Positions 34,450-41,635 of a stretch of DNA of 64,000 nt are shown in pieces. A model generated the notes under the pieces. That model made no database searches. It had not been told where the DNA came from and worked only from the letters and a program-made list of their open reading frames with translations. Within the stretch, counting starts at the first letter, position 1; every line of letters begins with the position of its first letter. The translations under genes and the position numbers were made by a program. This stretch comes from a virus, in the IMG/VR virus record IMGVR_UViG_3300021478_000016, positions 78,433 to 142,432 of that record. One strand, written 5' to 3'.

Positions 34450-34989
34450 ATGGACAACGACAAGGTGATCGCAATCGTGGCTGTCTTCGTCTTGGTGATC
34501 GCTGTGGCCATGGCCCTGCGTTCCCTCTTCATGAAGAAGACGAGAGAGCTCGCCCAAGACGTCCACATGGCCAACGCCCTCGAGGCATTCGGAGAGCAGG
34601 TACCTCGCTGCCTGTGTGGAGAGCCGGCCACCGAGCCGATGCCAGTGCTGCGTCGTGACCGCGGAACGTTCGACTTCCTTCGCAAGCTGTTCGCTGCCCC
34701 ACCACGCTACGTCAGGTACGTCGACAAGAACGCTGCGCCTGCGCTCTGTGCCGTCCATGCACACGTCGCCGACGCGAAGATGGACGAGTTCATCTTCCAG
34801 CGCGTGAGAGCTGTCTTCGCCGTGGCCAACGCGACGGTGGCCATCGAGGCGGCCGGCTTCGAACGTGAGTCCCTGGCGAAGCACCTCGAGGGTTCGCTCA
34901 CGGATAGGGAGAGGAAGTCTCTGCGCAAGACGACCAACAACGTGATCTCCCTGGCGGTGAACGGCGATGCCCGAGAATCCTCCGGCTGA
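34450..34989 (+). CDS. membrane-anchored protein (179 aa)
   Basis: It starts after AAGGAG. Residues 5-24 are one transmembrane helix ('KVIAIVAVFVLVIAVAMALR'); the rest should be cytoplasmic or periplasmic depending on topology. It has 'CLCGEPATEP' and a distant 'LCAVHAHVADAK', which could form a metal site. The C-terminus is charged and helical. No family recognised. Confidence 0.55.
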   Translation: MDNDKVIAIVAVFVLVIAVAMALRSLFMKKTRELAQDVHMANALEAFGEQVPRCLCGEPATEPMPVLRRDRGTFDFLRKLFAAPPRYVRYVDKNAAPALCAVHAHVADAKMDEFIFQRVRAVFAVANATVAIEAAGFERESLAKHLEGSLTDRERKSLRKTTNNVISLAVNGDARESSG

Positions 34990-34990
34990 T

Positions 34991-35000
34991 GGCATAAGAA
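34991..35000 (+). promoter_or_regulatory. GGNATAAGR phage promoter motif
   Basis: GGCATAAGAA, followed within 4 nt by GAGGAGG and ATG 35012. Plus-strand member of the repeated motif set described for 45-50 kb. Confidence 0.5.
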
Positions 35001-35011
35001 GAGGAGGAGAG

Positions 35012-35398
35012 ATGCGGTGCATGAACTGCGCTGCCTCTCTTCCTTCTTCGGACGCCAAGTTCTTCCAGGGCGTCCTCGTCTGTTCTTCATGCGAAGAGTC
35101 AGCGAAGCGTCTTCTCGCGTGGCGGCTGCGGCAGATTGAACATCTGCGAACCGCTGCACGAGAAGAGATTCGTCTGCTCTTGGTCGAGGGTCGCCTGCAC
35201 TTGGGACCTCTCGAGCTGAAGGACAAGCCGGAGATGCCTGCGCTCCTCCGGCCTCTACCCCTACTCGTGGAGGCAAGACATGCTGCTCGAACTCGCACTG
35301 GCTCTGGGAATCCGCCAAGCCAACCCGTACCTCAAGATGGAGACAGCTCAGAAGTGGGCGAGCGTGGTGGTACAGGAGTCGGAGGACAAGGGACTTGA
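35012..35398 (+). CDS. zinc-ribbon protein (128 aa)
   Basis: ATG 35012 follows AGGAGGAGAG and a GGCATAAGAA motif. 'MRCMNCAASLPS' and 'VLVCSSCEES' give two CxxC pairs about 30 residues apart, a zinc ribbon, followed by a helical region. The last 40 residues overlap the start of the transglycosylase gene by 119 nt and are low-complexity, so the C-terminus is less certain. Confidence 0.55.
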   Translation: MRCMNCAASLPSSDAKFFQGVLVCSSCEESAKRLLAWRLRQIEHLRTAAREEIRLLLVEGRLHLGPLELKDKPEMPALLRPLPLLVEARHAARTRTGSGNPPSQPVPQDGDSSEVGERGGTGVGGQGT

Positions 35399-35744
35399 TC
35401 CCTGGCTCTTCTTCGCCATCATCCGCCACGAATCTTGGTGGATTCCTTCCGTCATCCACCGTGAGAAGGGTGATGCATGTGACGTCGGTCTGGGGCAGAT
35501 CTTGCTCGTTCGGTGCCGAAGAGTCGATGTGCTTCCTCTTCTCGACCCCGTCATCAACCTCAGGAGATCTGCGCAGGTCCAGAAGACGGCCATGGACTAC
35601 TGCACGGAACGTACCTGCACGAAAGACTGGCTCTTCCTGTACAATCACAGCTCGACGTACGTCAGGCTCGTGAAACACGAAGCAGAAGAGGCCCGTCATG
35701 AATTCGAACTCCTTGCCCAAAGGGCAGCTCCCTCCTCGCGTTGA
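35280..35744 (+). CDS. lytic transglycosylase (SLT-like)
   Basis: A 154-residue protein whose ATG has GGAGG 6 nt upstream. Glu51 in 'LFFAIIRHESWWIPSVI' is the catalytic acid of soluble lytic transglycosylases; 'CDVGLGQILL' (67-76) is the conserved substrate-binding turn. No signal peptide. It cleaves peptidoglycan either at lysis or, if in the particle, at DNA entry. Cysteines near the C-terminus could form a disulphide. Confidence 0.75.
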   Translation: MLLELALALGIRQANPYLKMETAQKWASVVVQESEDKGLDPWLFFAIIRHESWWIPSVIHREKGDACDVGLGQILLVRCRRVDVLPLLDPVINLRRSAQVQKTAMDYCTERTCTKDWLFLYNHSSTYVRLVKHEAEEARHEFELLAQRAAPSSR

Positions 35745-35991
35745 AGCCATCTGGGGAGACTTCGAAGCCGACTGTGCCTGGAACGGCAGCGGCTGTGGCT
35801 TCAAGGGCTTGAAGTTCAAGGCAGCACATTCTGGGGGTCTTCGGGTGGGCGACATCGTCTACCAAGACCCCCAGAACCACTTCTTTGGGAGGTGTCCAAA
35901 GTGTCAACGCTACTGCATGAAGGTCACGAAGGTTCCGCAGGTGGCTCCGCCCCCGGGACCGAAGGGCTTCACGAAGATCCCCACAACGTAG
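35698..35991 (+). CDS. small zinc-finger-like protein (97 aa)
   Basis: It overlaps the transglycosylase end by 47 nt in another frame; a weak GAGG precedes its ATG. 'DCAWNGSGCGFKG' and 'GRCPKCQRYCMK' supply cysteine pairs for a zinc site. It has a Pro-rich tail. The long overlap lowers confidence, but the residue pattern is protein-like. Confidence 0.5.
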   Translation: MNSNSLPKGQLPPRVEAIWGDFEADCAWNGSGCGFKGLKFKAAHSGGLRVGDIVYQDPQNHFFGRCPKCQRYCMKVTKVPQVAPPPGPKGFTKIPTT

Positions 35992-36407
35992 TCCTATCGA
36001 TCAACGGCTACGAAGACAAGCAGGGATACGCCGACAAGCTCTTGTCGGAAGTCATCCGACGATGGCATGTCGACGGTGACTCGTACATCAACTGGAAGCG
36101 GATCGCCATCCCGCGGCTGTACCTCGAGCATGCAGCCCACCTTCTCTTTATCCAGGGGATCAGCCCAACGCAGTTCTTCATGGCGTCGGGGCTGACCTGG
36201 TACCGGGACGGAGTCCATCACGAGATACCCGGTCCCTTGATCTTTATCTCCGGCGCTCTCTCCGCCCCCTACGAAGTGCCGGCGCACTTCTCCAAGCTCG
36301 TTCTCGGGCAGCTCATGAAGGCGAGCTCGGAGAAGGTGAAGGTCGCAGATACCTGTCTGGCCATGGCCAGGTACGAGGCCCAACGCCATCTGAAACGCGG
36401 CGCTTGA
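35901..36407 (+). CDS. hypothetical protein (168 aa)
   Basis: No ATG fits; GTG 35901 has GGGAGGT 7 nt upstream. The first 30 residues overlap the previous gene and are low-complexity. From 'VVLSINGYEDKQGYADKLL' on it looks folded and helical ('RIAIPRLYLEHAAHLLFIQG'). No family recognised. The promoter for the chaperone gene begins inside its stop. Confidence 0.5.
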   Translation: MSTLLHEGHEGSAGGSAPGTEGLHEDPHNVVLSINGYEDKQGYADKLLSEVIRRWHVDGDSYINWKRIAIPRLYLEHAAHLLFIQGISPTQFFMASGLTWYRDGVHHEIPGPLIFISGALSAPYEVPAHFSKLVLGQLMKASSEKVKVADTCLAMARYEAQRHLKRGA

Positions 36408-36430
36408 AACGGTGCAAGCACCGCTATACT
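36404..36430 (+). promoter_or_regulatory. sigma70-like promoter with palindromic operator in spacer
   Basis: TTGAAA (36404-36409) and TATACT (36425-36430) each match five of six consensus bases with a 15-nt spacer. The spacer holds the perfect inverted repeat CGGTGC-AA-GCACCG (36410-36423), a likely repressor site. It would start transcription of the tail-assembly chaperone gene. Confidence 0.5.
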
Positions 36431-36462
36431 GTACAGACAATGGCCCCACACATGAGGTCCCG

Positions 36463-37641
36463 ATGAGTCAAGGTGACAAGCAAGGAATCGCTCCGCCTGG
36501 TGGACGCCCGCCGGCGGGCCCACAGGCGGCGGCGTACGGCGCGGGAGCGGCGGCACGGACGGCAGGGCCGGCGAAGTACGGCACTCCTCGAGCGGGTGGG
36601 CCGCCGCCGCCCATCCCTCCGCTCGATGGTCCTCCGGGGGAAGGGATGACGATGGCTGCGATGGCGATGGCGCAGCGTCAACCTCCTCGGCCGCCGGGGT
36701 CCATCCTCACGACCAAGGAGCAGATGCAGGGACCGGACATTCGTCCGACGGACTTGCTGCCGGCCGAGGCGCAGTCGGACGCCGGCTTCATTCAGGGCTC
36801 CGGTTCCATGTACGCCGCTGCTCAGCCAGCGCTTGCCATGAAGTACGGCGTCGTGCGGGAGGGTCGTCGCATTCCTCCGCAGCAGCTCATGGCTCGTCAG
36901 CAGGGGCCGGGAGGGCAGCCTCGAGCTCCTCTGCGCACGGAGACGATCGAGGGTCTCAAGAAGCTCGGCGAGCTCGCCAGCAATGAGATCGGCAGTGAGC
37001 GAGCAGCCAATGCCGCGGCCGAGAAGGAGAGTGAGCAGGGGCCAGCGGGTCGGGCTGCTGCCATCGGCCTCCCTCCCGGTTCTGGTGGGGAGGGGGGTGA
37101 ACGTCTCAGCGATGAAGAGATCAAGAAGCGTCTCGCTGGGATGGACGAGTTCGACCTGAACAATGTCCACGAGATGATGGTCAAGGACATCATCAACAAC
37201 GAAGAACAGCGCAAGATCGTGGAGGCGCGGCTCGAACCGCTCAACCTGGCCGACCTGGTCGTCAACTTCACCGTCACCCAGCGCGTCCCCATCATCCCGG
37301 GCGTGTTCGAAGTGGAGTACGAGTCGACGAGTGGCGAAGACGACCTCTGCATCAAGAAGATGCTGGTCGAGGAAGCCAAGAGCCTCAAGGTCGACGACCG
37401 CTACTTGCTCGACAAGTACTCGCTCATGGGGCTGGCCTGTGCCGTCAAGAGCATCAACGGCAAGCCCCTCGGCAGTCACCGAGACAACGAGGGCAACTTC
37501 AACGAAGAGGCTCTCGATAAGAAGTTCAAGAGGCTTCTCAAGATGCCACTGCCGATGCTCGCAGCGATCGGCCCGCACTACTTCTGGTTCGACATGCGAG
37601 TGCGGAAACTTTTCGTCGCGGAGACAATAAAAAATGGCTAG
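36463..37641 (+). CDS. tail assembly chaperone, zero-frame product
   Basis: From ATG 36463 (M-S-Q-G), 392 residues; an upstream ATG gives a Pro/Cys start with no ribosome site. The first 210 residues are Pro/Gly/Ala-rich and disordered. The folded part (about 220-392) includes 'LADLVVNFTVTQRVPIIPG', 'YLLDKYSLMGLACAVKSING' and 'FKRLLKMPLPMLAAIGPHYF'. These patterns and the slippery site at the 3' end match the G-type tail chaperones that coat the tape measure during tail assembly. Here the tape-measure gene is about 12 kb downstream instead of next door. Confidence 0.7.
   Translation: MSQGDKQGIAPPGGRPPAGPQAAAYGAGAAARTAGPAKYGTPRAGGPPPPIPPLDGPPGEGMTMAAMAMAQRQPPRPPGSILTTKEQMQGPDIRPTDLLPAEAQSDAGFIQGSGSMYAAAQPALAMKYGVVREGRRIPPQQLMARQQGPGGQPRAPLRTETIEGLKKLGELASNEIGSERAANAAAEKESEQGPAGRAAAIGLPPGSGGEGGERLSDEEIKKRLAGMDEFDLNNVHEMMVKDIINNEEQRKIVEARLEPLNLADLVVNFTVTQRVPIIPGVFEVEYESTSGEDDLCIKKMLVEEAKSLKVDDRYLLDKYSLMGLACAVKSINGKPLGSHRDNEGNFNEEALDKKFKRLLKMPLPMLAAIGPHYFWFDMRVRKLFVAETIKNG
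37629..37635 (+). promoter_or_regulatory. -1 ribosomal frameshift slippery heptamer A AAA AAT
   Basis: In the zero frame the codons are ATA AAA AAT GGC TAG; the preceding A gives X-XXY-YYZ (A AAA AAT), two codons before the stop. A -1 slip enters a frame open for 146 codons. Position just before the stop of the upstream tail chaperone is the standard place for such a site. Confidence 0.75.
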
Positions 37642-38075
37642 AGACTCCTGAAGGCTGGGCGCTGGCCAATCTCGTCCTTCAAACAGCGAGTAGTCCGCCC
37701 AAGCGAGGATCACTTCGGGAGTCTGTCCTTTTTGCTCTGATCCTCAAAAAGGAAGACATCGAGACAGCACGTACGAAGGTTCTCATCCAGTCCCTCCTAG
37801 AGAAGGAGCACACGCAAGACGCCTGGAAGCAGTTCATCACCATCGCCTATCCCTGGGCAGAGACGGCCAAGAAGAGGGAGATTGGCGAGTGGGCCAAGCG
37901 TCTGTCCCAAGAAGTTGCTCGAGGACCTCTCGTCATCACAGCGCAAGCAGATCCCTCCTTCCGAAGCCGGCTCAAGACACGCGTCGTCGACCGGGAGATG
38001 CTCAACCCGCAAGCCGCCGCCGCAGTCGCCAGGCTCTCCAAGAAGCTCAGACCAACCATTCCATCCAAGCCATGA
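37629..38075 (+). CDS. tail assembly chaperone, -1 frameshift extension
   Basis: After the slip at 37629-37635 the -1 frame reads W-L-E-T-P-E-G-W and stays open to TGA 38073-38075, adding 146 residues for a fusion of about 537. The extension is protein-like: helical, with 'ILKKEDIETARTKVLIQSLL', 'DAWKQFITIAYPWAETAKK' and a basic C-terminus. It has no start codon of its own. The next gene's ATG overlaps this frame's stop (ATGA), the same coupling used throughout the region, which supports its translation. Equivalent to the GT product of lambda-type tails. Confidence 0.75.
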   Translation, partial: KKWLETPEGWALANLVLQTASSPPKRGSLRESVLFALILKKEDIETARTKVLIQSLLEKEHTQDAWKQFITIAYPWAETAKKREIGEWAKRLSQEVARGPLVITAQADPSFRSRLKTRVVDREMLNPQAAAAVARLSKKLRPTIPSKP

Positions 38076-38470
38076 ACCCTACAGTCGCAAAAGCTCAGTT
38101 CTGTCCTCGCTGCCACAGTCCGGCGGTGGAGTTCGGAACGGTCATCGTGGAGAGTGGCCCGGCCAAGTGCAATGCATGCGGTTGGGCGGGGACCAGGAAG
38201 GAGCTGCTCGTCACTCCCTACATGCACAACATGGGGAGTGACGAGCAAGTACTCACCCAGTTCGTCTCGGACTTCCGCGGTGTCTTCACCAAGGAGTGTG
38301 CGGTCGCAATCGGTCGTTGGCTTGCTCGTTGGGGTTTCCTCGCGAAGGACGATCCGAAGGAGCAGGCCAAGGCTCTGGCGAAGTACATGACGAACATCTC
38401 TCGAGCGTGCATCACGGCAATCCTCGAGACTCGTCAGGCGATCGAGAAGGAGAAGAAGAATGTCTCATAG
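38072..38470 (+). CDS. zinc-ribbon protein (132 aa)
   Basis: ATG 38072 overlaps the stop of the frameshifted chaperone. 'FCPRCHSPAVEFG' and 'AKCNACGWAGTR' make a classic two-CxxC zinc ribbon at 11-37. The rest is helical ('CAVAIGRWLARWGFLAKDDP'). Position right after the chaperone suggests tail assembly, but the ribbon fits nucleic-acid or protein binding generally. Confidence 0.6.
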   Translation: MNPTVAKAQFCPRCHSPAVEFGTVIVESGPAKCNACGWAGTRKELLVTPYMHNMGSDEQVLTQFVSDFRGVFTKECAVAIGRWLARWGFLAKDDPKEQAKALAKYMTNISRACITAILETRQAIEKEKKNVS

Positions 38471-38780
38471 CCCTCCGCTCGAGGATGTGCCGGGTCAGCT
38501 TGGGATGAAGGCGGTCCCCGGCGAGACGAAGACGGACATGCCTCGTTGCTTCCTCGATGCAGATCGAGGTTGCGGTCCGGACTGCATGGCCTACCTGACG
38601 CACCCGCCGACCGATTCTGACTACCGAGATCAGACGTGGGCTCGCTGTCATCTACTGGTCAATGCCAATCGTGCTGGCAAGCACCTGGTCATCTTGGCCT
38701 CCATCGGCTCCCAGATGCTCAAGAGGCATGAGCCAGGACCGCCCAACCCGAACGATATCGCTCCGCCGAAGGTGGTCTGA
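38460..38780 (+). CDS. hypothetical Cys-containing protein (106 aa)
   Basis: It begins inside the end of the zinc-ribbon gene after GAGAAGGAGAAG. Four cysteines ('MPRCFLDADRGCGPDCMAY', 'ARCHLLVNA') could bind a metal. The C-terminus is Pro/Asn-rich. The next gene starts 1 nt after its stop. No family recognised. Confidence 0.55.
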   Translation: MSHSPPLEDVPGQLGMKAVPGETKTDMPRCFLDADRGCGPDCMAYLTHPPTDSDYRDQTWARCHLLVNANRAGKHLVILASIGSQMLKRHEPGPPNPNDIAPPKVV

Positions 38781-38781
38781 C

Positions 38782-39261
38782 ATGGGCATCCAGGTAGAGA
38801 TCGTCCGTGTGGTTCAGGAGCTCAACCTCTCCACCATGCAGACCGACAGGCAGCTTATCCTGCGCCTCCCTACGGGTTCGGAGGTGAAGCTCACTGTGAG
38901 CGAGGAGGACCTGAAGCAGATCATCGTAGCTGGGGCTCAGCAGGTCTCTGATGTGAGTCATGCCGTCTCTGTTGTATCGGACTCAAAGTCAGAGGGGGCT
39001 GTCGCTTCAACAAAGCTCAGCTTCGAGACCACGACGATGGAAGACGAAGCCGCTGTCGAGTTTGGGGGAGGGGGTACACAACCGGTCCCCAAGGCGGAGC
39101 CTCAGCCTCCTCCGACGTCGCCGCAGATTCCCTCTCGCCGGCGTACGGTGACGACGGACGCGGCGGGCTATCCCGTGGTGCACGGGACGGGTGGTGTGGA
39201 TCCTGGGGAGATCGCGAGCAACGAGGGACCTCTCGATGAGGATGGAGTCGGCTCCGTATGA
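38782..39261 (+). CDS. hypothetical protein (159 aa)
   Basis: ATG 38782 has AAGGTGG upstream. The first 60 residues are alpha/beta ('IQVEIVRVVQELNLSTMQT', 'LRLPTGSEVKLTVSEEDLKQ'), then a long Ser/Thr/Pro linker and 'TTDAAGYPVVHGTGGVDPGE'. It looks like a small folded domain with a disordered tail. No family recognised. Confidence 0.55.
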   Translation: MGIQVEIVRVVQELNLSTMQTDRQLILRLPTGSEVKLTVSEEDLKQIIVAGAQQVSDVSHAVSVVSDSKSEGAVASTKLSFETTTMEDEAAVEFGGGGTQPVPKAEPQPPPTSPQIPSRRRTVTTDAAGYPVVHGTGGVDPGEIASNEGPLDEDGVGSV

Positions 39262-39740
39262 TGCTCGTGCTCTGCACTGACCCGAACTGCAAGACCGTCA
39301 CGAGGGTGCTGGCCACCTCCGTGGTGGAGCTCACTGGTCTAGTGGGTGAGCGCAGTGAGTGGTGGCCGAACAACTACCACTGCACTGGATGCAACGGGCA
39401 GGCGACCGCCGTCTACGAGTCCGAGGTCGACCCCAACGACTTTCGAGACTTCGAGAAGAAGGAGATCGAGGCCCAGGACTTCTTCCGCTTCATGATGGGG
39501 GTGGGTCTCCCTGAAGAGCAAGACTGCCGCATCGAGGTTCTCCAGAAGCTCTTCGCAGAGAACAAGGTCAAGAACATCGCCGGCAAGGTCATCACCGGCA
39601 CTAAGAGGTTCTGCATTGAGTGGCTCGAGATGGAGAACGGTCAGCGTCTCTACTTCGGCTCGAGCACACACGGAGCCACGATCTACCGCATCACCGAGAA
39701 GCCAAGCTATACGGAGAAGGCACTGGAGAATGGAAGCTGA
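39258..39740 (+). CDS. hypothetical zinc-binding protein (160 aa)
   Basis: It is ATGA-coupled. 'MLVLCTDPNCKTVTRVLA' and 'NYHCTGCNGQATAVYES' supply two cysteine pairs at 6-51. The C-terminal half is alpha/beta ('RIEVLQKLFAENKVKNIAG', 'FCIEWLEMENGQRLYFGSS'). It overlaps the next gene by 11 nt. No family recognised. Confidence 0.55.
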   Translation: MMLVLCTDPNCKTVTRVLATSVVELTGLVGERSEWWPNNYHCTGCNGQATAVYESEVDPNDFRDFEKKEIEAQDFFRFMMGVGLPEEQDCRIEVLQKLFAENKVKNIAGKVITGTKRFCIEWLEMENGQRLYFGSSTHGATIYRITEKPSYTEKALENGS

Positions 39741-40449
39741 TCTGATCATTCGGTACAAGCACGACGTGGATCACAACAAGGAGCACGTCTGCACGGGGGA
39801 GATGTTCTACCGTCACAGCGACGGCAGTCTGCCTCCGCATGGCCACTGGGAGTTCGAGAAGGAGCACTTCAAGAAGCTCCTCATCGAGGCGGCGAACCGC
39901 CTCAACAAGGACGACCGGTTCCACATCGAGAAGGTCGTCATCGAGCGGACAGACCGGCAGGGCCTCAAGCCCATCGTCCTCGACCATCCGACGCAGGAGA
40001 TCTTGAAGGCGGACCCTGCGCTGGCCATCCGTCTTCTCAACTACGAGGGTCCAGCCGTCTTCTCGGGTGGTAAGAAGATCGAGCAGAAGCCCCTGCCGCC
40101 CCTTGTTTCTGGTTACGACACCTTGGCGGAAGCTCTTGGTGAGGACATCTACATCAGGCAGCACAAAGGCCTGGTCGAATGCCCCGGCTGCGGTCTGTGG
40201 AGCACGGGGAACAACCCGTTCACCTGCAAGAAGAAGTGCAAGATCTCCTTGCCGGTCACGTACACAGAGCAGTGGGCGAAGGTCAAGACTATCGACCTGC
40301 TCAATCTCAATCTGCCGAAGTACTTCATCCCCCGGGGCTTCAACAAGACCAAGCCCTGGATCTCCAACAGCGACCTCAAGGGCCTCTACGAAGCGTGGAG
40401 AGCCATAGCGCAATCCAACATCGATCTGACCAAGGAGAACGTATCATGA
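39730..40449 (+). CDS. hypothetical protein (239 aa)
   Basis: ATG 39730 has GGAG 4-5 nt upstream; the longer in-frame start lies in the preceding gene. The protein is charged and folded ('HWEFEKEHFKKLLIEAANRL'), with a zinc-ribbon-like 'LVECPGCGLWSTGNNPFTC' at about 151-169 followed by 'KKKC'. It contains many Lys and aromatic residues towards the end. No family recognised. Confidence 0.55.
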   Translation: MEADLIIRYKHDVDHNKEHVCTGEMFYRHSDGSLPPHGHWEFEKEHFKKLLIEAANRLNKDDRFHIEKVVIERTDRQGLKPIVLDHPTQEILKADPALAIRLLNYEGPAVFSGGKKIEQKPLPPLVSGYDTLAEALGEDIYIRQHKGLVECPGCGLWSTGNNPFTCKKKCKISLPVTYTEQWAKVKTIDLLNLNLPKYFIPRGFNKTKPWISNSDLKGLYEAWRAIAQSNIDLTKENVS

Positions 40450-40835
40450 ACAACCCGTCCAACCCCCGCCTCCAGGGTGTCCGCAGCACGCGCCCTGCCC
40501 AACGTGACGCCGGCGCTCCTCGTACCGTCGTCGCCGTCGAGAGGGCGGAGTACTTCGCCGTGGCCTTCAACGACGAGCAGGGGCGCCTTCAGCGCACTGT
40601 CGTCCTGCGTGTCGCCGGCAAAGTCTACATGGCGCCCGGCGCCATCGAGTGGGCAGCCAGCCTCAAGCCGGCAGCCGGCTGGCTCGAGGCGGAGGTCAAT
40701 CGTCAGGGGGGCGTCTCGGCGAGCGACGAGCTCGTCGCAGCAGCCCTGCCCACCAGCGACACGCTGGACGTGCTCGACCAGACCGGGGGAGCGAAGCCGG
40801 AGGAGAGCGATGACGACAAGACTACGACCCCGTAA
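40446..40835 (+). CDS. hypothetical protein (129 aa)
   Basis: It is ATGA-coupled. It has a basic N-terminus, then an alpha/beta core ('AVERAEYFAVAFNDEQGRLQ', 'TVVLRVAGKVYMAPGAIEWA') and an acidic tail. It overlaps the co-chaperonin start by 26 nt. No family recognised. Confidence 0.55.
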   Translation: MNNPSNPRLQGVRSTRPAQRDAGAPRTVVAVERAEYFAVAFNDEQGRLQRTVVLRVAGKVYMAPGAIEWAASLKPAAGWLEAEVNRQGGVSASDELVAAALPTSDTLDVLDQTGGAKPEESDDDKTTTP

Positions 40836-41163
40836 CGATCAGGTCGTCGTCAAGTGTGAGCCCCTCCAAGAGGAGCTCCGCAACGGTCTGATCATCCTGC
40901 CCCATCAGCAGCGCGTCCGTCACGGGGAGGTGGTGGCGGTGGGGCCGGGCTACACGAGGGAGAAGGTGCGGGGCTACATCCCGCTCTTCGTGAAGGTCGG
41001 AGATCGAGTGGCCTTCTTCCGCGAGAACATGGAGACCCTCAACGGGAAGCAGATCTCACACTCGCTGTACGACATCTCCGTGCAGTACGGGGCAGATGTC
41101 GCCCTTCTTCCGGAGTCGGCCATCCTCGCGGTGATCGATAAGGACACGGTGATGGACGCATGA
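40810..41163 (+). CDS. GroES-like co-chaperonin
   Basis: ATG 40810 has AGGAGAG upstream. The 117 residues follow the GroES fold: 'LRPRNDQVVVKCEPLQEELR' (5-24), the mobile-loop region with 'NGLIILPHQ', then 'GEVVAVGPGYTR', 'GYIPLFVKVGDRVAFF' and the closing 'PESAILAVIDKD'. The mobile loop keeps a hydrophobic triple (I-I-L) like the I-V-L of GroES that binds GroEL. Phage T4 uses such a protein (gp31) with host GroEL to fold its capsid protein; the same use here is inferred. No groEL gene is in the window. Confidence 0.82.
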   Translation: MTTRLRPRNDQVVVKCEPLQEELRNGLIILPHQQRVRHGEVVAVGPGYTREKVRGYIPLFVKVGDRVAFFRENMETLNGKQISHSLYDISVQYGADVALLPESAILAVIDKDTVMDA

Positions 41164-41447
41164 GAGCAGTGGTTGCTACTGGAAAGGGAACCGTCGAACT
41201 TGCCTACACGTGGCTTCCTACGTTTGTTGGCATGAACACGCCGCTGAAGAAGGAGATGGAGAGGGACCTCCAGAAGAAGGTTCTGGGACGTCCTCTGGAT
41301 GAGCGCGTCCTCGATGAGGTCCACGATCTCGTTGTGGACTGGCTGTGCTCGAAGTTCCCTCACATCGAGGGCCTTCGTGACTACCTCGACTCCCTGAAGT
41401 TCGTGCAGGTCGGCAACCCGATGGAGGAGCCGCAGCCGGCTACGTGA
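41160..41447 (+). CDS. hypothetical protein (95 aa)
   Basis: It is ATGA-coupled to the co-chaperonin. It is helical with 'MNTPLKKEMERDLQKKVLGR' and 'VLDEVHDLVVDWLCSKFP'. No family recognised. Confidence 0.55.
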   Translation: MRAVVATGKGTVELAYTWLPTFVGMNTPLKKEMERDLQKKVLGRPLDERVLDEVHDLVVDWLCSKFPHIEGLRDYLDSLKFVQVGNPMEEPQPAT

Positions 41448-41635
41448 AGATGCCTCGAGTGAAGAAAGCCCGCCTCAATATGCGCCTCGACCCGAGCCTT
41501 CTCGAAGAGGCCAAGACCATCGCCAAGAAGAAGCACCTGACGGTCACCGGGTTGGTCGAGGCGTTGCTCATCACCTGCGTGACGACCGAAAAACTACTGG
41601 AGCGCAGGAACCCACTAGACGCGGAGTCGGTCTGA
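41444..41635 (+). CDS. ribbon-helix-helix DNA-binding protein
   Basis: GTG 41444 overlaps the preceding stop; ATG 41450 is also possible. In 63 residues, 'KKARLNMRLDPSLLEEAKTI' and 'KKKHLTVTGLVEALLITC' are the strand and two helices of a CopG/Arc-type repressor. It is a candidate to bind inverted repeats such as the one at 36410-36423. It is TGATG-coupled to the next gene. Confidence 0.65.
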   Translation: MKMPRVKKARLNMRLDPSLLEEAKTIAKKKHLTVTGLVEALLITCVTTEKLLERRNPLDAESV

